DNA of 64,000 nucleotides from Kocuria rosea (GCF_023715525.1 NZ_JAMBOG010000005.1:1-64000); one strand, 5' to 3'; positions 38,066 through 46,610 are shown, numbered from the stretch's first letter. Notes: generated by a model from the sequence alone, not told the origin. Program-made: numbers and translations.

Positions 38066-38829
38066 GCCGGGCACCGCGCACCAGGCCCTCGGTGCAGGCC
38101 GGGCAGATCGACCGGGTCCTGACCTCACTGGGCCAGCGGCTGGGTGCGGTCACCGGCGGGGCGGCGGTGGCCGCCATCGCCCAGGCCGCCGTCCACCACG
38201 TGGCAGGGACCCGGTGGGCCAGTGTGAGCGTGGCCGGGCCGGGGCGGTTCCGCACCCTGGTGGCCACCGCCCCGATGGCCGCCGCCGCCGATGCTCTCCA
38301 GCACTCCACCGGGCAGGGCCCCGCCGTGGACCCTCTGCTGGAGGGCGCCGTGCACCTGGTCGGGGACCTGGCACGGGACCGCCGCTGGCCGGCCTTCACC
38401 ACCGGCGCCGCAGAGCATCTGAACGTGGCGAGCCTGGTGGTCTACCGCCTGCCCCTGCCCGAGGACCCGGGCACCACCGTGGGACTGAGCCTGTACGCAG
38501 ACGTCCCGGACGCCTTCGACGGGACGGCCCTGTGGGCCGGGTCCGTGCTGGCCTCCCACGCCGTCGGGGCGGTCTCCGCCGGACACCACCGCCGGCAGAC
38601 CCAGCACCAGGAACAGGCCGTGGCCACCGCCCGGGAGGTCGGCACCGCCACCGGGGTGCTGATGGCCCGCTACGGGCTCCCCCGCGAGGAAGCGCTCGAC
38701 CTGCTGTGCACGACGGCCCAGGACACCCACCGCGATCTCGCCGAGGTCGCCGGCGAGATCATCGACACCGAGCTCCATCGCCTGCCGCCCATGCCCACCG
38801 GCCCTCAGCGCCTGCACCGGGCCTCCTGA
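38062..38829 (+). CDS. GAF-ANTAR protein 8, coupled to a STAS-like protein
   Basis: A 255-residue regulator with diverged GAF domain (~20-165: GTRWASVSVAGPGRFRTL, HSTGQGPAVDPL, DLARDRRWPAF, GLSLYADVPDAFDG) and ANTAR domain (~190-245: VGTATGVLMARYGLPREEALDLL, DLAEVAGEIIDTEL). It overlaps the STAS-like gene by four bases. The LGEGPC motif of the other copies is HSTGQGP here, so the ligand or sensing mode may differ. Confidence 0.85.
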   Translation: MSRAPRTRPSVQAGQIDRVLTSLGQRLGAVTGGAAVAAIAQAAVHHVAGTRWASVSVAGPGRFRTLVATAPMAAAADALQHSTGQGPAVDPLLEGAVHLVGDLARDRRWPAFTTGAAEHLNVASLVVYRLPLPEDPGTTVGLSLYADVPDAFDGTALWAGSVLASHAVGAVSAGHHRRQTQHQEQAVATAREVGTATGVLMARYGLPREEALDLLCTTAQDTHRDLAEVAGEIIDTELHRLPPMPTGPQRLHRAS

Positions 38830-38962
38830 CCCGCACGCGGCAAGGCCCGCGCCTGAGTCATCGCCACCGGCGCGGGTCCCGTCGCTGCTCAGCAGGGTCT
38901 GCAGTCCGGCGCCAAGCCCCGGGCGACCCCTGCAAGGGCCACCAGTTGTACCGTAAGCCTGC

Positions 38963-38991
38963 TGGTCATTCACGCCGGTATCGCATATTCT
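38963..38991 (+). promoter_or_regulatory. Promoter of TGGTCM type (copy 3)
   Basis: TGGTCA at 38963-38968, 17-bp spacer, TATTCT at 38986-38991, followed by the same leader (CTGGAG, GGTCCAGCAGCAGGCC, GCCGCTG) as at 29.5 kb. Drives the STAS-like gene at 39049. Confidence 0.65.
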
Positions 38992-39048
38992 GGAGCACCG
39001 GTCCAGCAGCAGGCCACGAGATCCTCGCGTGAAGAGAAAGCCGCTGTT

Positions 39049-39468
39049 GTGACCCACAAGCTCTCCGTGACCGTCCAGGTCGACCTGGACGGCAGAACCA
39101 TCCGAGTCCTCGCCACCGGGTGCCTCACCGAGGCCAGTCAGCGGGCCTTGCACCCGCTGATCCGCCGAGCCAGGACCCTCACCCCCGGCATCCACGTCAC
39201 CGTGGACTGCACCGGGGCCCATCATGTGGAGCCCACCGGGGTGGAGCTGCTGCGCGCGGCCGTCGACCACGACGAGGGCTCGGACGGGCTGCGCCCGGTC
39301 GAGTTCCTGTTTTCCGATTCCCGGCGGGGGCCGGCGGGGACCCAGGGGCACGGTCACCGGACCACATCGGCTCGTGCGCTCCAGCATCCTCAGGTGTCCG
39401 AGATCCGCGGTGGCGTCTCGTCTGCGGAGGACAATCCGAAGGTGGTGCCAGCTCGTGCGGCATCCTGA
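39049..39468 (+). CDS. STAS-like small protein 2
   Basis: A 139-residue paralogue of the protein at 37724: HKLSVTVQVDLDGRTIRVLATG, EASQRALHPLIRRAR, VTVDCTGAHHVEPTGVELLRAAVDHDE. The canonical phospho-serine is again missing (EPTGV). The tail after ~95 residues is long and low in structure and may be read-through past the natural end. GTG start at 39049; the ribosome site is weak. Confidence 0.65.
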   Translation: MTHKLSVTVQVDLDGRTIRVLATGCLTEASQRALHPLIRRARTLTPGIHVTVDCTGAHHVEPTGVELLRAAVDHDEGSDGLRPVEFLFSDSRRGPAGTQGHGHRTTSARALQHPQVSEIRGGVSSAEDNPKVVPARAAS

Positions 39469-39578
39469 TGTCCACCGCCCTCCCGCCCGTGCCCACCGCC
39501 ACCCCGGTCCTGCTCTCAGGCGCCCGGGGACGGGCCCAGTCCTCGGCCACACCCCCTTTCGCGCCCAGGAGCTCCGTC

Positions 39579-40484
39579 GTGGACCTTGAACTGTCGGTTC
39601 TCGTCCGGATCGACCTGGACCACAGGCGTGTGCGCCTGGTCGCCACCGGGCGCCTAACGGAGACGAACCAACGCGTGCTGTACCCGTTGATCCACCACGC
39701 CCGGACGCTCACCAGCGACACCGAAGTCGTCATCGACCTCACCTCGCTCGAGTCCGCGGAGAGCGCAGCGCTGGACCTGCTGTGCTGGGAGGTCGCACAC
39801 GAGGAAACGGGGCAGCCCACCGGACCGGTGCAATTCGTCCTGACCGAGCCACCGCCCGCGGGCAGGCTCTCCTCCTCCCCGGCAGCCGAAGCGTGCCGGA
39901 CCGGGTCCACCGCCTGGACCCCGCCCGACCCGGAACCGGCCCCCAGGTCGCCCAGGAGGAACGGACCGGGGCACTCCCCGCTCACCCCCGGTGCGCGACC
40001 GACGGAAGGACGGACCATGACCACCCCCACCGCAGCCCGCCCCACGCACCACTCCGCACTGGAAACGGCCGCCCTGGCCCACGGGGCCGCCTTCCTGCTC
40101 GTAGGGCTGGCCGGCTTCGTCCCCGGTCTCACCACCGGCTACGACTCCCTGGAGTTCGCCGGTCACCACTCCCAGGCCCTGCTGATGGGCGTCTTCCAGG
40201 TCTCGATCCTGCACAACCTCGTGCATCTGCTCTACGGCATCGCCGGGGCGGTCATGGCCCGCTCCGGCGGCAGGGCCCGGACCTACCTGCGCTGGGGCGG
40301 GGCCGTCTACCTGGTGCTGTGGCTCTACGGGCTGGTCGTGGGACAGGAGTCGCCGGCGAACGTCGTCCCGTTCAACAGCGCCGACGACTGGCTGCACCTG
40401 GTCCTCGGGACCACCATGGTGGGCCTGTCCTTCCTGCGCCGTGACACCGCACCCCCGACGGCCTCCACCGGCCGCACGCACTGA
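39579..40484 (+). CDS. STAS-like protein 3 reading in frame into DUF4383 membrane protein
   Basis: A GTG at 39579 starts a STAS-like domain (LELSVLVRIDLDHRRVRLV, ETNQRVLYPLIHHAR, VVIDLTSLESAESAALDLL) with no stop before the downstream membrane gene. A ~55-residue Pro/Ser/Arg-rich linker leads directly into the DUF4383 part. The result is a possible 301-residue soluble-plus-membrane fusion. However, the DUF4383 part has its own strong start, listed separately, so both products may be made. Confidence 0.5.
   Translation: MDLELSVLVRIDLDHRRVRLVATGRLTETNQRVLYPLIHHARTLTSDTEVVIDLTSLESAESAALDLLCWEVAHEETGQPTGPVQFVLTEPPPAGRLSSSPAAEACRTGSTAWTPPDPEPAPRSPRRNGPGHSPLTPGARPTEGRTMTTPTAARPTHHSALETAALAHGAAFLLVGLAGFVPGLTTGYDSLEFAGHHSQALLMGVFQVSILHNLVHLLYGIAGAVMARSGGRARTYLRWGGAVYLVLWLYGLVVGQESPANVVPFNSADDWLHLVLGTTMVGLSFLRRDTAPPTASTGRTH
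40017..40484 (+). CDS. DUF4383 family membrane protein 1
   Basis: A 155-residue membrane protein with four helices of the DUF4383 type: ALAHGAAFLLVGLAGFVPG, ALLMGVFQVSILHNLVHLLYG, YLRWGGAVYLVLWLYGLVVG and DDWLHLVLGTTMVGLSF. ATG at 40017 after GGAAGGACGG. The paralogue at 41313 starts with an equivalent N-terminus, which supports an independent start. It shares a continuous frame with the STAS-like domain upstream. Function of the family unknown. Confidence 0.85.
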   Translation: MTTPTAARPTHHSALETAALAHGAAFLLVGLAGFVPGLTTGYDSLEFAGHHSQALLMGVFQVSILHNLVHLLYGIAGAVMARSGGRARTYLRWGGAVYLVLWLYGLVVGQESPANVVPFNSADDWLHLVLGTTMVGLSFLRRDTAPPTASTGRTH

Positions 40485-40641
40485 CCCTCTCCGCACCCTC
40501 CTCGAGACCGAGGACCCCCGGCCGACGGGATGCGCGGGGAGATCTGCTGCCGGCACAGCGCCACGCGGCACCGACCGCCGCCCACCGGCCAGGCAGGGCT
40601 GTGGACCCGTGGTCGGCGCGCGGCCCGGTGGCGGGATCGTC

Positions 40642-40910
40642 TCAGCCGGCGCCCTCCTCCTCGCCCAGGTCGCCGTCTCCCACGCCACCGGTCTCGTTGT
40701 CGGGGCCATCGGCTCCGTCGCCCTCGCCCACGCCACCGGTCTCGTTGTCGGGGCCGTCACCGGCGCCTTCACTGGTGGACTCGCCCAGGGGGCGCTGGTC
40801 TCGGCGGGAGCCTCCGGGGCTTCCTCTGTTTCGGTGTTGTCGCATCCGGCCAGCAAGAGCCCTGCGATGGCGGCGGTGGTCGCGGCGATCACTCGCGTGT
40901 TCGTGTTCAT
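40642..40910 (-). pseudogene. Small acidic lipoprotein, probable single-base frameshift
   Basis: The ATG at 40908-40910 starts a lipoprotein signal (TAAIAGLLLAGC lipobox, cysteine at residue 22) followed by an acidic stretch DNTETEEAPEAPAE. Near the G run at 40788-40792 the well-biased coding signal moves to another frame, which encodes two copies of GPDNETGGVG-(E/D)-GD and ends GEEEGAG. Restoring one base would give an ~89-residue lipoprotein with an acidic, repeat-containing tail. If the frame is as written, it reads on through basic low-complexity sequence. Confidence 0.55.
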
Positions 40911-41312
40911 GACCCACGGTAGGCACACGGGCACGGCCTGCCACAAGCCCCCGGGGGGCTTCCCTCGAGCGTCGGCAGGCCCATCCGGACGATTCGTTGA
41001 TGTGGGCGGGCCACGCGTCCGGGCCACGCGTTGCGGACTCGGCGCCCTGGGCCCGGCCGGCGCGGTCCGTCAGCACCGGCGTGGCAGGACGACATCCGAT
41101 CCCCTCATGTCGGCAGGGGTATTGATGCCCGGCGTCGTCGGCACACGAAACCCAGGGGCCGACCAGCCCTACGGGTCGAGGATCGACTCCGGTTGGCGTC
41201 GTCCCCTCGACCCCGTAGGCTGGAAGAAGTAAGCATGCTTTCCGGATTCGTCCGTAAACCGGTGGTTCCCGTCCCGGGGCCATGTCCACCACGACCGACA
41301 CGAGGAAACATC
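40911..41312. other. Intergenic region
   Basis: Between the divergent lipoprotein gene and the second DUF4383 gene. No gene was recognised; promoters for both presumably lie here. Confidence 0.4.
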
Positions 41313-41771
41313 ATGACTGCTCCCGCCAACCGGACCTCCGCCCGCCGTTCGCCCGTCCAGACGGCCGCCCTGCTCTACGGCGCCGTGTTCGTGCTCGTGG
41401 GCCTGGCCGGGTTCATCCCCGGCATCACCACCAACTACGACACCCTGCAGTTCGCCGGCCACCACTCCGAGGCCATGCTCATGGGCCTGTTCCAGGTCTC
41501 CGTCCTGCACAACGTCGTCCACCTGCTCTACGGTCTGGCCGGGATCGCCATGGCCCGCTCGGCCCCGGCCGCGCGGAAGTACCTGCTGTGGGGCGGGGTC
41601 GTCTACATCGTGCTGTGGATCTATGGGCTGCTCGTGGGCCAGGAGTCCCAGGCCAACTTCGTGCCCCTGAACACCGCCGACGACTGGCTGCACCTGTTCC
41701 TGGGCGCGACCATGGTGGGGCTGTCCTTCATCGGCCGCGACACCCACGACCGGACCGGCGCCCGCCGCTGA
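41313..41771 (+). CDS. DUF4383 family membrane protein 2
   Basis: A 152-residue paralogue of the protein at 40017, with the same four helices and conserved FAGHHSEAMLMGLFQVSVLHN in shared positions and VGQES before the last helix. ATG at 41313 after GAGGAAAC. Unlike copy 1 it has no STAS-like domain in frame upstream. Confidence 0.88.
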   Translation: MTAPANRTSARRSPVQTAALLYGAVFVLVGLAGFIPGITTNYDTLQFAGHHSEAMLMGLFQVSVLHNVVHLLYGLAGIAMARSAPAARKYLLWGGVVYIVLWIYGLLVGQESQANFVPLNTADDWLHLFLGATMVGLSFIGRDTHDRTGARR

Positions 41772-41897
41772 CCCCGCCCTCCGACCCCCAGGCCTGTCCA
41801 TCCCCCTGCGCGTCCACCCCGCCGGGCGGTGCCGCAGCAGGAGCAGCACGTGTAGCGTGACCGACACACCGCCGTCCGGCGGCGCGAAAGGAGTGCC

Positions 41898-42107
41898 ATG
41901 ACCGACACCGACATCCCCGACCCGGCTGACAACAAGCCCTCCCAGGCCGAGGGCAATCCCGGCGACGAGCAGGTGGAGCCCGCCGTCGAACCGGCCGGCA
42001 ACAGGCCCTCCCAGGCCGAGGGCGCGCCGGAGGACCAGGACGTGGGCTCGCCCGGCAGCGCGGAGGGCAGCGACCCCGCCCGCGGCGGGGCCGCCGACGA
42101 CGCCTGA
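41898..42107 (+). CDS. Small acidic disordered protein
   Basis: A 69-residue, highly acidic, Pro/Gly/Ala-rich protein with an internal repeat (KPSQAEGNPGDEQV and RPSQAEGAPEDQDV). No hydrophobic core, so probably disordered. ATG at 41898 after AAAGGAG. A strong terminator follows, which supports a real transcript. Function unknown. Confidence 0.6.
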   Translation: MTDTDIPDPADNKPSQAEGNPGDEQVEPAVEPAGNRPSQAEGAPEDQDVGSPGSAEGSDPARGGAADDA

Positions 42108-42129
42108 GCGGACGACCGCCTGAGCCACC

Positions 42130-42180
42130 GTGCGGGCCGGGGGTCCGGGGACCGACGAACCCCGGACCCCCGGCCCGCAC
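42130..42180 (+). terminator. Strong hairpin terminator
   Basis: Perfect 21-bp stem (42130-42150 with 42160-42180), 9-nt loop, 22 bases after the small acidic protein gene. Confidence 0.85.
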
Positions 42181-42414
42181 GGTCTTCGTTGCGGCTCCGG
42201 CGCCCTCGATCCGGGCTTCACCGCGGTCGGGCAGCGTAGCCGTGCTTGTCTCGCCCGCGCGGCACCGATCGAGAGCGACCTCGTGCGTGAGGACAACGGT
42301 CGGACCTTATCCGGTCGGCGAGCCCGGCGCCTGACCGCACGGCCCCCGGTCGAGGGACGGTGCGGGTGCGAGGATCCTTCCCGGTGCGCGGTCGGTGTCC
42401 GTGGGCGAGGGCGA

Positions 42415-42654
42415 TCCGCCCGGACCCTGAGCCCGCCGGTCACCGTCACCGTCGACCTCACCGTCGACCTCACCGCCGCCGAGCACGTGGAGGTCGTCGG
42501 GGTGGACCTGCTGCGCTGGGCGGTGGACCACGACGAGTCCATGGGCGGGGCCGGCCCGGTGAAGATCCTCCTGCCCGACGAGCTGCCCGATCATCCCCCC
42601 GCGCCGGCCCGGATGATCCACCACCTGCGGGTCCCCGGGTGGTCCCCGGCCTGA
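42415..42654 (+). pseudogene. STAS-like protein 4, N-terminally truncated
   Basis: Matches the second half of the STAS-like proteins: RTLSPPVTVTVDLT, AEHVEVVGVDLLRWAVDHDE, GPVKILLPDELP. The first strands and start region are missing. A 12-bp unit (GTCGACCTCACC) is duplicated, giving VDLTVDLT. Located after the strong terminator and without a recognisable promoter, so it is probably a remnant. Confidence 0.65.
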
Positions 42655-43316
42655 GCAGGGAGGACCCGTCCCGTGACCGCGGCCGCGGTGGAGCCTGGCC
42701 ACGACCGGTGGTGTCCGAGCATGACCTGGCCCCCGCACGGCCTCACGGGGCGTTGCGTCCGGGCAACGGGTGTCCGGCTCCTGCCGACTGTTCGAGGGCT
42801 GAGCCAGTCCGCGGGCACCGGGGTGCGGCCGCCGGGGCCTCGCGCCCGGCGGACGGCCCGAGCCGGGCGGTCCGCCCGCCCCCGCGGCGAGGGATGCGTG
42901 GGCGCCGGGAACGCTGTGCGGGCCCGTCCCGTGCAACTGCCCGAGCAGGTCGGGGTCGCGGGTGGAGCGGCTCCACGATGGATGCCACCACCCCGGTGGC
43001 CGGCCGGTCCGGCACGGCCAGGCCGCCGAACGCCAGTCCGCGTGCCGGGTGGCGGTCGCGCGACCACAGCACCGCCCCGGCCTGGACCAGCCACCCGCTG
43101 CCTGCCGGCCGCGACGCGCCGTGGCGCGCCTCCAGAGCCGCCACGTCCGGCCTCGGAGAACGCTTTCCCTGCCCGGCCGTGGCGAGTTCACCCGTCGGGG
43201 CCACAACGTGGCGTCGGGACCCTCTGCTGCACCGCTCCGGGCGTGGAACGCCTCGGGGCGTGGGCCACCGACCTCGGAGGTGCGCAGCCCTGCCCGTCGG
43301 GCGCGAAGGGAGCGGG
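42655..43316. other. Region without a recognised gene
   Basis: Open frames on both strands without family resemblance. Confidence 0.4.
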
Positions 43317-44489
43317 TCAGCGGGTCGGGGGTGCGGCGAGGCGGATGAGCAGGGTGGGGACGGCCGCCAGGGCCACGACGATGGCCCCGAGCACCAGAGC
43401 GGGGGCATATCCGTGGCGGATCAGCGGTGCGGCGACCAGCGGCCCGAGGATCTGTCCGAGGCTGAAGGCGATGGTCAGGATGGCGCCCGAGCGGGGGACG
43501 CCCATGCGGGCCCCGGCGCCCATGCCCAGGGAGACGATGCCCAGGAAGGTCCCCCCGAAGATCACCCCGGCGAGCAGGGCCGCGCCGCTGCCGGTGAATA
43601 CCGCGGGCAGGAGCATGCCCACGGACTGGACGAGCAGGGTGGTGCGCAGCACCGTGGCCGGTGGGAAGGTTCGGGCCAGGCGGGCGTAGACCGCGGCGGA
43701 GGGCAGGGCGGCGAGTCCTACGAGCACCCAGGCGCTGCTGCCGACCCATCCCGGGGTGGTGGCGCGGATGGCGGCGACGAGGAAGGTCCCGGCGATGATG
43801 TAGCCGGTGCCTTCGAGGAAGTAGCTGACCACCAGCGCCACGAAGGAGTCCCGGGTCCCCGGGCGCGGCCGAGCCGAGGAACCAGGCCCGGTCTCCGAGG
43901 CCCGGGTCGGGGCGGGAGCCCGGGGGTGGCTCACCGGCAGGGTCCAGGCCACCGCGCCCAAGGCGGCGGCGGTGGTGGCGCAGGCCCACCAGGCGGTGGT
44001 CCACGTCCCAGCGCTTTCCAGGACGAGCACGAGCACGCCGGACACGGCGATGCCGCCGCCGATGCCGCCGTAGACCCACCCGCCGCCGCTCGACCCCCGA
44101 CAGGACAGGCGAGCGGCCACGGCACCGGCCACGGCGATGAACACCAGGGCGCTGACGACCCCCGAGCACCACCGCGCCAGGGCCCAGACCGGTACCGAGG
44201 TGGTGGTGGCCATGGTGACCAGGGCGACGACCTGGGCCACCAGCGCGGCCCGGAACGCCGGGGCCGAGGTGGTGGTGGCCGGCCGCACAAGGGCCAGCAC
44301 GGCCCCCAGCAGGTAGCCCAGGTAGTTGGCGGTGGCCAGCTGCGCCCCCTGGTCCGGGGCCAGCCCGGCCTGGTCCTGCATCAGCGGCAGGATCGGGGTG
44401 AAGCCGAACCGGCCCACGCCCATGGCCATCGCCATCGCCGCGGCCCCCGGCACGACGACGGCCCGGACGCTCGGGGGCTTCTGCAGCAT
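43317..44489 (-). CDS. YbfB/YjiJ family MFS transporter
   Basis: A 390-residue membrane transporter with about eleven or twelve helices. The N-terminal MAMGVGRFGFTPILPLMQ and NYLGYLLGA are hallmarks of the YbfB/YjiJ group of the major facilitator superfamily; GTGYIIAGTFLVA begins the second half. Substrate unknown. ATG at 44487-44489 after AGGAGAGG. Divergently transcribed from the LysR gene 109 bp away, which probably controls it. Confidence 0.88.
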   Translation of the reverse strand: MLQKPPSVRAVVVPGAAAMAMAMGVGRFGFTPILPLMQDQAGLAPDQGAQLATANYLGYLLGAVLALVRPATTTSAPAFRAALVAQVVALVTMATTTSVPVWALARWCSGVVSALVFIAVAGAVAARLSCRGSSGGGWVYGGIGGGIAVSGVLVLVLESAGTWTTAWWACATTAAALGAVAWTLPVSHPRAPAPTRASETGPGSSARPRPGTRDSFVALVVSYFLEGTGYIIAGTFLVAAIRATTPGWVGSSAWVLVGLAALPSAAVYARLARTFPPATVLRTTLLVQSVGMLLPAVFTGSGAALLAGVIFGGTFLGIVSLGMGAGARMGVPRSGAILTIAFSLGQILGPLVAAPLIRHGYAPALVLGAIVVALAAVPTLLIRLAAPPTR

Positions 44490-44584
44490 GATGCGGTGTC
44501 CTCTCCTGGGGGCCGGATCGGCTCGGCCTCCTCCGAGGCTAGGAGTCGGGATCGGCGTCCGTACAATGCCTGTTCCGCACCATC

Positions 44585-44598
44585 TATGCTTGGGCAGC
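44585..44598 (+). promoter_or_regulatory. Probable -10 element of the lysR gene
   Basis: TATGCT at 44585-44590 followed by eight bases to the ATG, so the leader would be almost absent. The 44490-44598 interval serves both divergent genes and should hold the LysR binding site. Confidence 0.45.
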
Positions 44599-45450
44599 AT
44601 GGATGTGGAGCTGCGGCACCTGCGGGCCTTCGTCGCGGTGGCCGAAGAGGAGTCCTTCACGCACGCGGCCGCCGAGCTGCATATCACCCAGCCGGCACTC
44701 ACCCGCACGATCCAGCAGCTGGAGGCCGCCCTGGGGGTGCGGCTGATCGCCCGCACGTCGCGGACCTTCGAGCTGACCGGTCCCGGACGGGAGTTCCACG
44801 TCAGCGCACAGCGGCTGCTGGCTGACCTGGAGGCTGCGGTGCAGGCCGCGCGCGGAAGCGCGGTGTTCCGCCTGGGGTTTAGCTGGCTGCTGCCCTCCCC
44901 GTGGGCACAGGAGACCGCGGCGCGCTTCACCGAGGCCACGGGGATGCCGGTCGCCTTCGTGCGGTGCGACCATCCGGCGACGGCGCTGCAGCGGGGCGAG
45001 GTCGAGGCGGTCGTGATCCGCTCCGGTCAGCCCGATGCGGAGCTCGAGAGCGTGGCGCTGTTCGACGAGCCGCGGGTGGTGGCCTGCTCCCGCCGCTCCC
45101 CCCTGGCCCGGGCCACCGGCCTGGCGTGGAACCAGGTGCCGGAGTGGCCGCTGGTGATCAACACCGCCACCGGCACCACCCAGCCCTCCCTGTGGCCGGA
45201 GGCGACCTCGCTGACCGTGGTGCGAACGGCCAACTACGACGAGTGGATCGAGTCCGTGGCCGCCGGGGTGGGCATCGGGATCGTCCCGGACATCGCCGAG
45301 CACCGCAACACCCACCCGGAGCTGCGCTTCATCCCGCTGGAGGGCGCCCCACCGGTGACCGTGCGCCTGGCCCTGGCGCCCCGGCTGCCGCGCGGGATCC
45401 GCGAGGAGTTCCTGCACGCCGCCCGCCCGCAGAAGCCCTCCCCGGCATGA
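44599..45450 (+). CDS. LysR family transcriptional regulator
   Basis: A 283-residue regulator. The N-terminal winged helix-turn-helix (ELRHLRAFVAVAEEESFTHAA, ITQPALTRTIQQLE) is followed by a type 2 periplasmic-binding effector domain from ~85 (RLGFSWLLP, AVVIRSGQPD, AAGVGIGIVPD). It probably regulates itself and the divergent transporter on binding a small molecule. ATG at 44599 is favoured by the LysR consensus MDVELRHL. Confidence 0.92.
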   Translation: MDVELRHLRAFVAVAEEESFTHAAAELHITQPALTRTIQQLEAALGVRLIARTSRTFELTGPGREFHVSAQRLLADLEAAVQAARGSAVFRLGFSWLLPSPWAQETAARFTEATGMPVAFVRCDHPATALQRGEVEAVVIRSGQPDAELESVALFDEPRVVACSRRSPLARATGLAWNQVPEWPLVINTATGTTQPSLWPEATSLTVVRTANYDEWIESVAAGVGIGIVPDIAEHRNTHPELRFIPLEGAPPVTVRLALAPRLPRGIREEFLHAARPQKPSPA

Positions 45451-45599
45451 CCTGCCCACCCCTCTCGTCCATGTGTGACAGACATGGGTGATGACTGCCC
45501 GGCATTTTCCCGCCCGCCCCTCCCGCTTCTAGCCTGAAGGCACTTCGCATCGGCGGGATGTCTCCGCTGTGATGCGACCCGGACCCGAGGAGGCCACCC

Positions 45600-46610
45600 A
45601 TGTTCGAGCCCCGATCCCTGGAGTCCCCGATCGTGGGGGTGCCGATGGCCGGCGGACCCTCCACCCCGGAGCTGGCGGCGGCGGTGAGTGCGGCGGGGGG
45701 CCTGGGGTTCCTGGCCGCCGGATACAAGAGCGCCGGTCAGCTGGCCGCCCAGATCCAGCGGGCGCGCGAGCTGACCAGCGCCCCGGTGGGCGTCAATCTG
45801 TTCGTGGTCGAACCCGTCGAGCCCGACCCGGCAGCGCTTCAGGCCTACCGGGTGGCGCTGGAGCCCGAGGCGCAGCGGCTGGGCGTGACGCTGGGCACCC
45901 CGCGGTGGGACGACGACGGGTGGGCGGGCAAGCTGGAGGTCGTCCTGGACCTGCAGCCCGAGGTCGTCTCCTTCACCTTCGCCTGCCCCGACGCCGACGT
46001 CCTGGGCCGGCTGACGGCGGCGGGGATCACCACCATGGTCACCGTCACCACCGCCGCCGAGGCCCGGATCGCCGAGGCCCGCGGCGCACGCGCCCTGTCC
46101 GTCCAGGGCCCGGGCGCCGGGGGCCACCGGGCCACCTTCGACCAGAGCGCCACCCCGACCCAGGCGCCCCTGGGGTCCACGGTCGAGGAGATCGTCGCCG
46201 GCACCGGCCTGCCCGTGGTCGCCGGCGGCGGGATCGCCACGGCCGGCGAGGTGGCGGGCCTGCTGAGCCGCGGGGCGGTCGCCGCCCAGGTCGGCACCGC
46301 CCTGCTGCTGGCCGACGAGGCCGGCACCAACGCCCTCCACCGGGAAGCCCTGACCGGTGGCCGCTTCACCAGCACCACCCCGACCCGGGCGTTCACCGGG
46401 CGGCTGGCCCGGGGACTGACCAACCGGTTCATCACCGCCCACCCCGGCGCCCCCGTCGGGTACCCGCACCTGCACCACCTCACCGCACCGGTACGGGCGG
46501 CCGCGGTCGCCCAGCATGATGCGGACACCGCCCACCTGTGGGCCGGCACCGGCTTCCCCGCCATCCACGGCGGACCCGCCGCCACGGTCGTGGACGCGCT
46601 GACCCCCTGA
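45600..46610 (+). CDS. Nitronate monooxygenase (NMO/2-nitropropane dioxygenase family)
   Basis: A 336-residue FMN-dependent TIM-barrel enzyme. VPMAGGPSTPELAAAVSAAGGLGFLAAGY is the N-terminal family signature (given here as a whole only by its ends: VPMAGG, GGLGFL). GPGAGGHRA contains the catalytic histidine region, and VVAGGGIATAGEV plus GAVAAQVGTALL bind the FMN phosphate. It oxidises alkyl nitronates such as propionate-3-nitronate, a detoxification step. ATG at 45600 after GAGGAGG. Confidence 0.9.
   Translation: MFEPRSLESPIVGVPMAGGPSTPELAAAVSAAGGLGFLAAGYKSAGQLAAQIQRARELTSAPVGVNLFVVEPVEPDPAALQAYRVALEPEAQRLGVTLGTPRWDDDGWAGKLEVVLDLQPEVVSFTFACPDADVLGRLTAAGITTMVTVTTAAEARIAEARGARALSVQGPGAGGHRATFDQSATPTQAPLGSTVEEIVAGTGLPVVAGGGIATAGEVAGLLSRGAVAAQVGTALLLADEAGTNALHREALTGGRFTSTTPTRAFTGRLARGLTNRFITAHPGAPVGYPHLHHLTAPVRAAAVAQHDADTAHLWAGTGFPAIHGGPAATVVDALTP

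Noticed and set aside
39654-41027. A 457-residue minus-strand protein including the lipoprotein signal
   Set aside because: Only the first ~45 residues look real; the remainder is antisense to the DUF4383 and STAS-like genes.
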